Shown here: in pieces, positions 1 through 5,617 of the stretch
Layout: every line of letters begins with the position of its first letter
Position numbering within the stretch: position 1 is the stretch's first letter
NCBI GenBank assembly: GCA_023457875.1
Contig: JAEXBC010000290.1
Location: forward strand, 1 to 6,430
DNA from: Bacillota bacterium
GTDB taxonomy: Bacteria; Bacillota; Clostridia; Lachnospirales; Cellulosilyticaceae
Reading direction: 5' to 3'
DNA: 6,430 nt
Translations under genes and position numbers: made by a program
Notes under the pieces: generated by a model
Seen by the model: the letters and a program-made list of their open reading frames with translations, nothing else
The model's database searches: none
Told to the model about the DNA's origin: nothing

Positions 1-445
1 TGGAGAAAACTTCCTTTATGATTTTCCTCACAAACCAATGGTGGGGGATGCTGAGCATAAGGGCAGCATTAAGCATCCATACTTTCTGTGGGAAACCGCA
101 ATGAGTTTCCGGATCTAAAGCAAAGCAACATTCCTGTCCTTGGATTAGAGGAGTTATTGGCTTCATGGACTGGAAATCAAAGTCTACATACATACCACCT
201 ATTTGCTCCATGATAAAGTATCTAACAGAATCCCAACGTTGCATGTTGTGTGGGAAAGCTAGGAATTGGTCATAATATTCCGGGTAGTTTTTCAAAACGA
301 ATTCATTGATTCGTTTGTCATCCCAAAATTCATACTGCCAGTCAGGATAGTCTCTTCTCCAAGTTTCACTCAATATCTGATAGCTTTTTGGTAGCTCTTT
401 TTCTCCTCCCCATATCTGGTGGATAATTTTCGGTATTTTATTCAT
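1..445 (-). CDS. GT32-family glycosyltransferase, 3' end cut by window edge
   Basis: Reverse-strand reading frame from an ATG at 445-443 that stays open to the window edge, giving the first 148 residues. The N-terminus has the GT32 opening PKIIHQIWGG (residues 5-14). An arginine/aspartate-rich stretch RWDSVRYFIMEQIGG (70-84) leads into YVDFD, whose D-F-D (88-90) is the DXD motif that binds the metal and nucleotide-sugar in the 'DXD sugar-binding region' (Och1-like) family. Such enzymes transfer a hexose from an activated sugar onto a glycan or other acceptor in the cytoplasm; donor and acceptor cannot be told from sequence. No signal peptide or membrane segment is seen. It starts 9 nt after the stop of the upstream glycosyltransferase-like gene, so it is very probably cotranscribed. 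No clear Shine-Dalgarno is present. Family members are commonly around 230-300 residues, so roughly half the gene is probably missing. Family call strong, substrate unknown. Confidence 0.9.
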   Translation of the reverse strand, partial: MNKIPKIIHQIWGGEKELPKSYQILSETWRRDYPDWQYEFWDDKRINEFVLKNYPEYYDQFLAFPHNMQRWDSVRYFIMEQIGGMYVDFDFQSMKPITPLIQGQECCFALDPETHCGFPQKVWMLNAALMLSIPHHWFVRKIIKEVFS

Positions 446-454
446 AATCAATTA

Positions 455-1804
455 TTAAATAGAGGTTGTGTAAATTAGTTTGTTGTAAAGTAGATATTCC
501 AGTTTTTCTTTTATTTGCTTTTCTATCACTTTATAGTCTTTTGCTATCCTTGATCGAAAATAGGGGTATATCTTCTTTTGTATGGATTCAATACTATTTG
601 CATATTTTAAGGTAATCAAGATGTTATAACTTAAATCATCGATAAGAACTTCTTGAAAACCATTGTTGAGCAAGGAGGGAATAAGTGCTATATCTGATTG
701 AATCAATTCTTCTGTGTTTCTTTTTTCGTAGATTGATAAATAAGGGTTTCTTTTTATAATCACTGATTGCCTCTTTTCATCAGTCCATTTAGCATACTCA
801 AGATAGTCTGATGATTTTCTTTCCAGGTCGAACAAAATATGATTGGGAATTTTTCTCCACTTTCTTTGAAGCTTATATGCATATTCTGAGTACGAAATTG
901 GATAGGTCTCTTTTTTCTTCTGATGTTGAAAGCGCTTATGCTTTTCCGGGAATAATTTAATAATCCGTTGATAGTATTCAGGATACTTTTTCAGTAGAGT
1001 CCGGCTAAGCAATTCACAGGTTTGTTTTCTTTTCTTATGACCTCCAATGATGTGCATCAGCGTATAGTTCTTATAGGAATAGAAATCACAAAAATCAAGG
1101 TGCGAATAACCATTATCATTGATTTCTTGTTTTAAAATCGTTGTAACCTTTTTGTTCTTTTCAGATGCTAGAGCATGAAATAGGATTTGTTCAAATAAGA
1201 TGTTATGACTAGAGTAGTTTAGATGCTTGTGAAGCAGTTGATTCGATTCGACATAGTCGAATACTGCTTGGCAGTAATCTTGAATAAATTCGATATCATT
1301 TCCTCCCAGTACGCCTGCATTATAAGAAGGTATCGATTCTTTGTGCAGTTCTTTTTCAAGAAATTCGGGAAACATAATATTTTCATCTTGTATCTTATTT
1401 ACCATGTTTCTGTAATATGCTGTTCCTTTTTCTTTGTTCTGTGCGATGATGCCTCCTTGTTCTAGTTCTGGATTCAATCTATTTGGTAAGTAAACATCTC
1501 CATCTATATGAAGAAAAGGCTTCTTTTGCAATGAATAGGAAAGTATTTTTGAATATGCCCATTGATGTTTGGGACATTTTAGGTCATCATACTGAATAAT
1601 GACATCAGTATAAGGTAGCTGTAATTGTTCGATAAGAACTTTATACCCGTTTGAGTCCGTATACAGCACTACTTCATTATAATTTTCTCTTAGGCTTAAA
1701 CAACTCAATGCCCAAGACATTAAATGATATTGTGGTTCGAGCCAACTATAGGAGTTCTTTAAGAGATCTCCCCCTGCACTCCAGAATGTTTGTACTATTC
1801 TCAT
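455..1804 (-). CDS. DUF6734-like putative glycosyltransferase (GT-A-like) with extra C-terminal domain
   Basis: A 449-residue protein. Its first ~270 residues resemble the DUF6734 group known from Bacteroidetes, recalled from its opening MRIVQTFWS and general layout. It looks like a GT-A nucleotide-sugar transferase: EVVLYTD (44-50) fits the first beta-strand region, HIDGDVYL (99-106) carries a DXD-type D101-G-D103, and YNAGVLGG (161-168) matches the acceptor-side 'N-A-G' loop seen in many GT-A enzymes. A basic linker (about 285-320) leads to a C-terminal segment (about 370-445) not needed for a GT-A fold. It reads as a small helical or winged-helix domain of hydrophobic helices ending in LEYLLYNKLIY, with the pattern of PqqD-like peptide-binding domains; that resemblance is by eye only. 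Probably cytosolic, with no signal peptide or membrane helix. The gene lies 30 nt after the GT4 gene and 9 nt before the GT32 gene. Role as a glycosyltransferase is likely but not proven; substrate unknown. Confidence 0.72.
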   Translation of the reverse strand: MRIVQTFWSAGGDLLKNSYSWLEPQYHLMSWALSCLSLRENYNEVVLYTDSNGYKVLIEQLQLPYTDVIIQYDDLKCPKHQWAYSKILSYSLQKKPFLHIDGDVYLPNRLNPELEQGGIIAQNKEKGTAYYRNMVNKIQDENIMFPEFLEKELHKESIPSYNAGVLGGNDIEFIQDYCQAVFDYVESNQLLHKHLNYSSHNILFEQILFHALASEKNKKVTTILKQEINDNGYSHLDFCDFYSYKNYTLMHIIGGHKKRKQTCELLSRTLLKKYPEYYQRIIKLFPEKHKRFQHQKKKETYPISYSEYAYKLQRKWRKIPNHILFDLERKSSDYLEYAKWTDEKRQSVIIKRNPYLSIYEKRNTEELIQSDIALIPSLLNNGFQEVLIDDLSYNILITLKYANSIESIQKKIYPYFRSRIAKDYKVIEKQIKEKLEYLLYNKLIYTTSI

Positions 1805-1834
1805 ATCTTCTGTTTTTTATTATTCATACATAAC

Positions 1835-2935
1835 CTAATCAGTTTTTTGGGAGTAATTGGTTTCTTCTTTATGAATTAGATTCATAATTTCGCGCATTTT
1901 TTCCTGTGGACTGAATATAAGTGATCTTTCTTCTGCCTTGTTTTTATAGTATGTTCTTAGACTTTCATTCGTCATCATCTTTCGTATACCTTGATATAAG
2001 GCTTCCGGTGAAGTATCTGTCAATAAACCATATGCACCGTTTCCTAATAATTCTGTCGGTCCGGCAGTGGAGGTTGAGATAATCGGTTTGTGGAGGCAGA
2101 TTGCTTCAGCTGTGACCAGTGAATAGCCTTCTGCTACTGATGAAGAAATAAAGATGTCAGCAGCCTCTAAATACGGGAAAGGATTTTTATGAAAACCTTT
2201 TAACAGAATGTTTTTATGAAGGGAATAAAAGTTGATTAACTGAGTGAGTTTATCTTTTTGATACCCTTCTCCAAGAATCCAGCATTCAAAATCTAACCCC
2301 TCATCAAAGAGTCTATTTAATGTGTGAATCAACGCTATATATCCTTTTTGAGGTACTAAGCGCCCAATGGTACATAAAGTCAGCTTATTTTTTGTAACAG
2401 GATATTCTGCAGCTTTTTGTCTAATTTCATTTTTATTTATAATATTATAGGTGACGTGCTGCGGAATGTCATTTAGAGCAAAAAGTTTATTAAACTGATT
2501 TTTGGCTTGATGAGATACGAATAAAAGTTTATTAAATCTGGAATAACACCATTTTTCTTCTAGATCACTCTTATACACATATTTAGTCCAATGCATACTT
2601 AACAGGTCAATGCGTACCCATGCTATTTTTATTGCATTACTATCTCTATATGCTATATATCTTGTTGGATGTCCTTCCATAAAGGCTATTTCAATATCAA
2701 AGTTTGTCGAAAGCCTTCCATCGTCTTTTCGTAGTTCGTACCATGTGACATAATCTGGAATATCCTTTAGATATACTCCTTCTTTACGAAGTAGTAACAA
2801 GTCTATTTCGTACTGTTCCGGATTCATTCTTTTGAGTATTGATATTAAATTTTTTTCTGCACCGCCGCCCGCTAGTGTTTCCATACAAAATAATATTTTT
2901 GTTCTCTTTTTCATGATTGTATTAGTTTTATTCAT
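1835..2935 (-). CDS. GT4-family glycosyltransferase (GT-B fold)
   Basis: A 366-residue retaining glycosyltransferase of the GT4 / 'glycosyl transferases group 1' type. The N-terminal Rossmann domain begins with a beta-strand (ILFCMETL) and the glycine-rich loop AGGGAEKN (22-29), typical of the acceptor-side domain. The C-terminal domain starts near LTLCTIGRLVPQKG (185-198), whose GRL...QKG contacts donor phosphates. It continues through LGEG (221-224) and LKGF (245-248) to the EX7E motif, E269 to E277 (EGYSLVTAE), the family signature for donor binding. Length is normal. It should transfer a sugar from a nucleotide donor onto a lipid-linked glycan, polysaccharide or peptide; which one is not visible. 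The start at 2935 is preferred over an internal ATG at 2914 because AAAGGA precedes it at suitable spacing, while the inner ATG has no ribosome site. It follows the spanin-like gene by 38 nt with no hairpin between, linking the lysis genes to the glycosyltransferase block. Confidence 0.92.
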   Translation of the reverse strand: MNKTNTIMKKRTKILFCMETLAGGGAEKNLISILKRMNPEQYEIDLLLLRKEGVYLKDIPDYVTWYELRKDDGRLSTNFDIEIAFMEGHPTRYIAYRDSNAIKIAWVRIDLLSMHWTKYVYKSDLEEKWCYSRFNKLLFVSHQAKNQFNKLFALNDIPQHVTYNIINKNEIRQKAAEYPVTKNKLTLCTIGRLVPQKGYIALIHTLNRLFDEGLDFECWILGEGYQKDKLTQLINFYSLHKNILLKGFHKNPFPYLEAADIFISSSVAEGYSLVTAEAICLHKPIISTSTAGPTELLGNGAYGLLTDTSPEALYQGIRKMMTNESLRTYYKNKAEERSLIFSPQEKMREIMNLIHKEETNYSQKTD

Positions 2936-2973
2936 TAGAAGTAATTCCTTTTGAGGATTATTAGATAATTGGA

Positions 2974-3354
2974 CTATCTGCGTATTAATTGATAACTAAG
3001 CCCTATTCCTACAATTATTATTATCCCGAATGCCCATCCGCCAAGTTCTATTTTGACTGATTGCCATTTGGTTAGCTGTTTTTCCGCAGGATAGGGTATC
3101 GGGATACTATCAGTTTTAAAAATGGTGTCAGTCTTATGAACTGTAATATTTCGAAATTTATACTTTACTTCAGTTTTATGAATAGTATCGCCTTTTATAA
3201 ACATATAAATACTATCCTTTTGAAATATGCTATCCCGCTGAGTGATTTCACGAGTTTTATACTCTGTTCGGGTCTTTTCTATTGGAATATATTTGACGCT
3301 TTGGCACGATGAGAGTATTATAAGTAGTATCGGCATGTAAATTAAGTATTTCAT
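2974..3354 (-). CDS. Unimolecular spanin-like lipoprotein (outer-membrane disruption)
   Basis: A 126-residue protein with two membrane anchors. The N-terminus (MKYLIYMPILLIILSSC) is a lipoprotein signal with lipobox L14-S-S-C17, so the mature protein should be lipidated at Cys17. The C-terminus has one hydrophobic helix (about 105-122, GGWAFGIIIIVGIGL...) ending in Arg-Arg. Between them lies a ~85-residue periplasmic segment with alternating, repeated R/K-D-S/T-I units (RDSI, KDSI, GDTI, TDTI, TDSI), suggesting beta-strands. Lipid anchor plus C-terminal membrane helix is the layout of unimolecular spanins such as phage T1 gp11, which join outer and inner membranes at the last lysis step. Similar proteins occur in Bacteroides prophages, to my recollection. 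A longer frame opens at 3390, but the ATG at 3354 is chosen because it starts exactly at the lipoprotein signal and overlaps the endolysin stop as ATGA, implying translational coupling. Role inferred from architecture and position. Confidence 0.8.
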   Translation of the reverse strand: MKYLIYMPILLIILSSCQSVKYIPIEKTRTEYKTREITQRDSIFQKDSIYMFIKGDTIHKTEVKYKFRNITVHKTDTIFKTDSIPIPYPAEKQLTKWQSVKIELGGWAFGIIIIVGIGLSYQLIRR

Positions 3355-3869
3355 TCTTCGAACTTTAAATCGTTTATTCGGTTTAACCATCCTTTTCTGA
3401 ATTTCAAGTTAGCTAAGCGATTGCGGCAAATTTCTTCCACAAAATCAATGCGTGCGTGCTTAATAATTTCAAATAATTCTTCTGGATTCTTTGAATTAAT
3501 AGCTGATAATGTTTTTGGGCCTACGACTCCATCGGGAATGACACCAATCATATTCTGCGGCCGCTTGATACCGTGTATGCCGGAAGCCCACACCCAATCG
3601 ACTAAAATATTAGCGACACTTTGAGAGTAAATTGCATCGGCTTTCCACCGATCCCAATACATGGTTTTAAAGATTTCAGTCCAATGTTTATCGGGCATTG
3701 TTGCGAGCTTTTCGGGTGTTGTTTTCGAAAGTCCTTTTTTTGTGCAATATGCTTGATAGGTGTAGAGAGTAACTCCTTTATTGGTAGCTCCTCCTAAATC
3801 ATCAGGATCGTTCACAAAGCCCCCTTCCCATTGTTTGATGAATGGTATTAATTTTAAATGATCAGCCAT
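3351..3869 (-). CDS. GH108 endolysin (N-acetylmuramidase) with C-terminal peptidoglycan-binding region
   Basis: A 172-residue phage-type lysozyme of glycoside hydrolase family 108, which cleaves the MurNAc-GlcNAc bond of peptidoglycan. The family signature is complete: WEGGFVNDPDDLGGATNKGV (14-33), where Glu15 of E-G-G is the expected catalytic acid. YWDRWKAD (71-78) and the aromatic DWVWASG (91-97) belong to the same domain. The C-terminal half has the predicted peptidoglycan-binding pattern DGVVGPKTLSAIN (113-125), as in other GH108 endolysins. There is no signal peptide, so it should need the holin encoded just upstream to reach the cell wall. The ATG overlaps the last 8 bases of the holin gene (3862-3869), and the stop overlaps the spanin-like start by 4 bases, a normal compact lysis-cassette arrangement. 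Purine-rich sequence before the ATG, within the end of the holin gene, can serve as ribosome site. All expected family residues are present, so it looks active. Confidence 0.94.
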   Translation of the reverse strand: MADHLKLIPFIKQWEGGFVNDPDDLGGATNKGVTLYTYQAYCTKKGLSKTTPEKLATMPDKHWTEIFKTMYWDRWKADAIYSQSVANILVDWVWASGIHGIKRPQNMIGVIPDGVVGPKTLSAINSKNPEELFEIIKHARIDFVEEICRNRLANLKFRKGWLNRINDLKFEE

Positions 3870-4338
3870 CTTCTTTCTTTTTTTCTTTGTTTATATATTC
3901 GATAATTATAGCAGCTATCTCTGTGGGGGCCATTTTTTGTCTCATAATCTCAGTGATCCATATCGCTATATCACTAACTTGTTTCTTCGATTTCTCTTCG
4001 GCTTGTTCTAAAATACTTTTTACTTCAATAATCGCAACAACCATGGCTCCTAGCATTGTGATGAATGGGAAAATCGGTATCTGATAATTATAGTAATTGT
4101 CTAAGTACCATATTCCGGATATTTGCATGCAATCTACGACAGTCAATGCAAGGAGCATATTGTAATATCTCGATATTTTATCTACCGTCCGTTTCCAACC
4201 TTCGCTGGTAATTCTCTCTTTTCGTTGTTTAGCTTTTCTGACTCCAGCCCAGAAGTCGAAGCCGATAAAAAATAATGGTGTCAGCAGGATCCCAAAAAGC
4301 ATCCATGCAACTACGAATAGCTCATCAAACTCTTCCAT
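3862..4338 (-). CDS. Phage-type holin (holin_4 / toxin-secretion holin family)
   Basis: A 158-residue small membrane protein fitting the phage holin_4 / 'toxin secretion, phage lysis holin' group. Three hydrophobic segments are visible: about 8-30, 59-79 and 87-107. Between the first two is the family-like cytoplasmic loop, an Asp at the end of helix 1 (GFDFWAGVRKAKQRK, 26-40) followed by a basic stretch and KISRYYN (54-60). The C-terminal tail (108-158) is charged and ends in KEKKKEDG, usual for holins. Holins open large lesions in the inner membrane at a set time and release the endolysin; this one immediately precedes a signal-less endolysin, with 8 bases of overlap. It starts 10 nt after the sigma-factor stop, so the two are almost certainly cotranscribed. 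No strong Shine-Dalgarno precedes the ATG, ordinary for Bacteroides. Family assignment is by pattern and context; sequence among holins is very variable. Confidence 0.85.
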   Translation of the reverse strand: MEEFDELFVVAWMLFGILLTPLFFIGFDFWAGVRKAKQRKERITSEGWKRTVDKISRYYNMLLALTVVDCMQISGIWYLDNYYNYQIPIFPFITMLGAMVVAIIEVKSILEQAEEKSKKQVSDIAIWITEIMRQKMAPTEIAAIIIEYINKEKKKEDG

Positions 4339-4348
4339 CTTGATTTTG

Positions 4349-5086
4349 TTAATAGGGAATATTTATGATTTCTAGTTCTTTGCTTAATACTTTGCGTCCG
4401 AAAGAAATACGACTTCTTACTGTTCCGACAGGTATATTTAGTAGTAGACTAATTTCGTCGTATGAATACCCCTTTGCATATAATATTACGCATTCCATGC
4501 ATCTTGTCTTTTTTGTGCACTTTTTGATTGCCGCTAATATTTCATTATAATAGAGGTCATTTGATGTGTTGAATGGTATGCTAATATTGAATACAGACTC
4601 ATAGCTCACAAATTTGATCAATGCCTTTTTATTATGCATAGTTAAGTATGTGTTTCTTAAGATAGCGACGCACCATGGTTTTAGCGGCTTGTCGGCTCTG
4701 AATTTGTGTTTGTTCTCTAATATTTTACAGATCGTATCACCTGCTAGGTCTTCGGCATCTTTGAGCGAAGGACAGAACTTCTTCGCTAAATGTAATACCC
4801 ATGGATAAATTTCTGCAATTTCCTTTTTAAAGCTTGCATCTATATCTCTTGGAACTGAGATACTAGAATCTTTTTCCGCATCCTGACTTCTATCTTTACG
4901 CTCATTACTTACTATGGTAGAGCCCGTATAAGAAACGTTTCTAGCTTTTTCCAGGGGGATAAATCTGTTGTTAACAGATGTGTCTTTAATAATTCGATTA
5001 CATTGTTCATCTAGAATTTCCAGAGTCGATGTTGTATTTCGACCTATTTGGATTTTCGTGTGGTTTGTTAAGTTGTGTTCATTCAT
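4349..5086 (-). CDS. ECF-type sigma-70 family RNA polymerase sigma factor with N-terminal extension
   Basis: A 245-residue sigma factor. Region 2 spans about 87-155: DAEDLAGDTICKIL (110-123) is the core-binding / -10 recognition part, and PLKPWCVAILRNTYL (134-148) is the typical 'fkaWlyrIarN' block. Region 4 spans about 182-237, ending in the helix-turn-helix YSYDEISLLLNIPVGTVRSR (207-226), which reads the -35 element. Only regions 2 and 4 are present, as in ECF factors. Ahead of region 2 is an unusual polar extension of ~85 residues that I do not recognise; it may hold a regulatory or anti-sigma contact. The frame is open up to a TTG at 5116, but the ATG at 5086 is chosen because the TTG lies inside a large inverted repeat (5091-5129) and no ribosome site supports it. 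No anti-sigma factor gene follows; a holin does, 10 nt on. It probably directs transcription of its own operon or of unlinked genes (inference). Confidence 0.9.
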   Translation of the reverse strand: MNEHNLTNHTKIQIGRNTTSTLEILDEQCNRIIKDTSVNNRFIPLEKARNVSYTGSTIVSNERKDRSQDAEKDSSISVPRDIDASFKKEIAEIYPWVLHLAKKFCPSLKDAEDLAGDTICKILENKHKFRADKPLKPWCVAILRNTYLTMHNKKALIKFVSYESVFNISIPFNTSNDLYYNEILAAIKKCTKKTRCMECVILYAKGYSYDEISLLLNIPVGTVRSRISFGRKVLSKELEIINIPY

Positions 5087-5090
5087 AATA

Positions 5091-5129
5091 AAGTCATTAG
5101 TGATTCTATAATACAATTACTAATGACTT
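5091..5129 (-). promoter_or_regulatory. Long inverted repeat just upstream of the sigma-factor ATG
   Basis: Two 15-base arms, 5091-5105 and 5115-5129, are inverted copies of each other with a single mismatch, around a 9-base centre (5106-5114, ctataatac). The outer 11 bases of each arm (aagtcattagt / actaatgactt) match perfectly. The repeat ends 4 bases before the chosen ATG at 5086. It could be an operator for a dimeric regulator or, in the mRNA, a hairpin (11 bp, an A-C mismatch, then 3 bp) that would hide the ribosome-binding region of the sigma-factor gene. It has no U-tract and is not a terminator. The repeat is directly visible; the function is inferred. Confidence 0.7.
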
Positions 5130-5150
5130 GTAAAATAATTCGATTGATGC

Positions 5151-5173
5151 TGTCTTTTATTGAAAAAAAGACA
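5151..5173. repeat. Short perfect hairpin, 8-bp arms
   Basis: tgtctttt (5151-5158) and aaaagaca (5166-5173) are perfect inverted copies around a 7-base loop. It lies about 65 bases upstream of the sigma-factor ATG. In the minus-strand direction no T-run follows the stem, so it is not a convincing terminator for transcripts entering the operon; an operator half-pair or leader hairpin is possible. In such AT-rich DNA an 8-bp stem can also arise by chance. Confidence 0.4.
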
Positions 5174-5315
5174 CCTTTTGAATATTAACCAGTTGTTTTA
5201 GGTTTTGTAGTTCTTTTGCTGGAATTTTATTTCCCAACGAATTTATTAATCAGGTAAATAAGATATTTATGCGGAAATGAAAAAAAGATCTAGGTATATA
5301 TACTTCTGCTAAATT

Positions 5316-5323
5316 TATCTTTG
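5316..5323 (+). promoter_or_regulatory. Possible Bacteroides-type -7 promoter element on the plus strand
   Basis: TATCTTTG matches the Bacteroides housekeeping -7 consensus TAnnTTTG exactly. No clear TTG -33 element sits about 20 bases upstream, so only half of the expected promoter is visible. A transcript from here would run rightward through about 280 non-coding bases into the large hairpin at 5557-5604, facing the operon. An 8-base degenerate match can occur by chance. Confidence 0.3.
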
Positions 5324-5460
5324 TAGTTATATTGAGGACGAAAGTGTTGAAGTAAATTGTACAGTAATTATTGCATGGTAAGAGGATCATGTGAAGTTAT
5401 TGAGGAAAGGTCAGTCTGTTTTGTTAAAAATAATACAAAACTTACTAGCTATATAATATA

Positions 5461-5487
5461 TCCCTTCGGCTTTTAGGCTTTGGGGGA
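5461..5487 (+). other. Potential RNA hairpin in the intergenic region
   Basis: tcccttcggcttttaggctt followed by tggggga can fold as TCCCTT with GGGGGA (including two G-U pairs) around an inner GGC/GCT stem and a six-base loop. It is the only G+C-rich patch in an otherwise very AT-rich intergenic stretch. The G-U pairs would be A-C mismatches on the other strand, so the fold is better in a plus-strand RNA. Fold drawn by eye; low confidence. Confidence 0.25.
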
Positions 5488-5556
5488 CAATTTTCCAATA
5501 ATGTTTTTTCAATCTACGTAAAAAGGTTTGTGTAGATACAAGAACTTGTGGGTATG

Positions 5557-5604
5557 AAAAATCGCCTCTTATACTTTTTATATTTAAAGTATAAGAGGCG
5601 ATTT
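5557..5604 (-). terminator. Strong intrinsic terminator after the GH2 gene
   Basis: A perfect 19-bp stem (5559-5577 paired with 5586-5604) closes an 8-base loop (5578-5585), with the G+C-rich half GGCG near the base. On the minus strand the stem runs into TTTTT (complement of 5557-5561), the classic U-tract. It begins 13 bases after the GH2 stop codon at 5618. This should stop transcription from the glycosidase before the sigma/lysis operon. On the plus strand a shorter T-run (5602-5604) gives at most weak activity in the other direction. Confidence 0.92.
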
Positions 5605-5617
5605 CTATAGGAATGCT

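Larger units (their letters stand above)
5117..5556. other. About 440-base non-coding, AT-rich upstream region of the sigma/lysis operon
   Basis: No convincing protein gene is seen on either strand. The region holds part of the inverted repeat next to the sigma-factor start, a short hairpin at 5151-5173, an exact plus-strand Bacteroides -7 motif at 5316-5323 and a GC-richer potential RNA hairpin at 5461-5487. Two small open frames exist (5375-5476 plus, 33 codons; 5250-5390 minus, 46 codons), but neither has a ribosome site or recognisable composition. No exact minus-strand -7 motif (TAnnTTTG) was found between the terminator and the sigma gene. The operon promoter may therefore be a weak match, or be read by an alternative sigma factor, possibly its own. 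Confidence 0.6.

Noticed and set aside
1223..1465. Open frame of 80 codons on the plus strand, and similar plus-strand frames at 1651-1833, 3421-3624, 3842-4084, 4365-4550, 4614-4808 and 5613-5924
   Set aside because: Each lies antisense inside or mostly inside a well-supported minus-strand gene, has no recognisable domain and no supporting ribosome site.
3355..3390. Longer start for the spanin-like gene at 3390
   Set aside because: It would place 12 polar, basic residues before a perfect lipoprotein signal. The ATG at 3354 overlaps the endolysin stop as ATGA and starts exactly at the signal.
2974..5086. Complete prophage
   Set aside because: Only lysis functions are present. No capsid, tail, terminase, replication, repressor or integrase gene was found, and the flanking genes are glycosyltransferases and a GH2 enzyme. 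A prophage remnant is not fully excluded.
5087..5116. Longer sigma-factor start at a TTG (5116)
   Set aside because: The ten extra codons fall within the inverted repeat and its loop, no ribosome site precedes the TTG, and an ATG follows at 5086.
5091..5129. Invertible (phase-variable) promoter
   Set aside because: The inverted arms are only 9 bases apart, whereas Bacteroides invertible promoters have arms separated by well over a hundred bases; no recombinase gene is present.
5250..5390. Small minus-strand open frame of 46 codons as a possible precursor peptide
   Set aside because: No ribosome site, no leader or core-like motif, and the length is expected by chance in AT-rich DNA.
5375..5476. 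Small plus-strand open frame of 33 codons
   Set aside because: No Shine-Dalgarno-like sequence, no signal peptide or recognisable motif; its stop falls inside the proposed hairpin. More likely non-coding.
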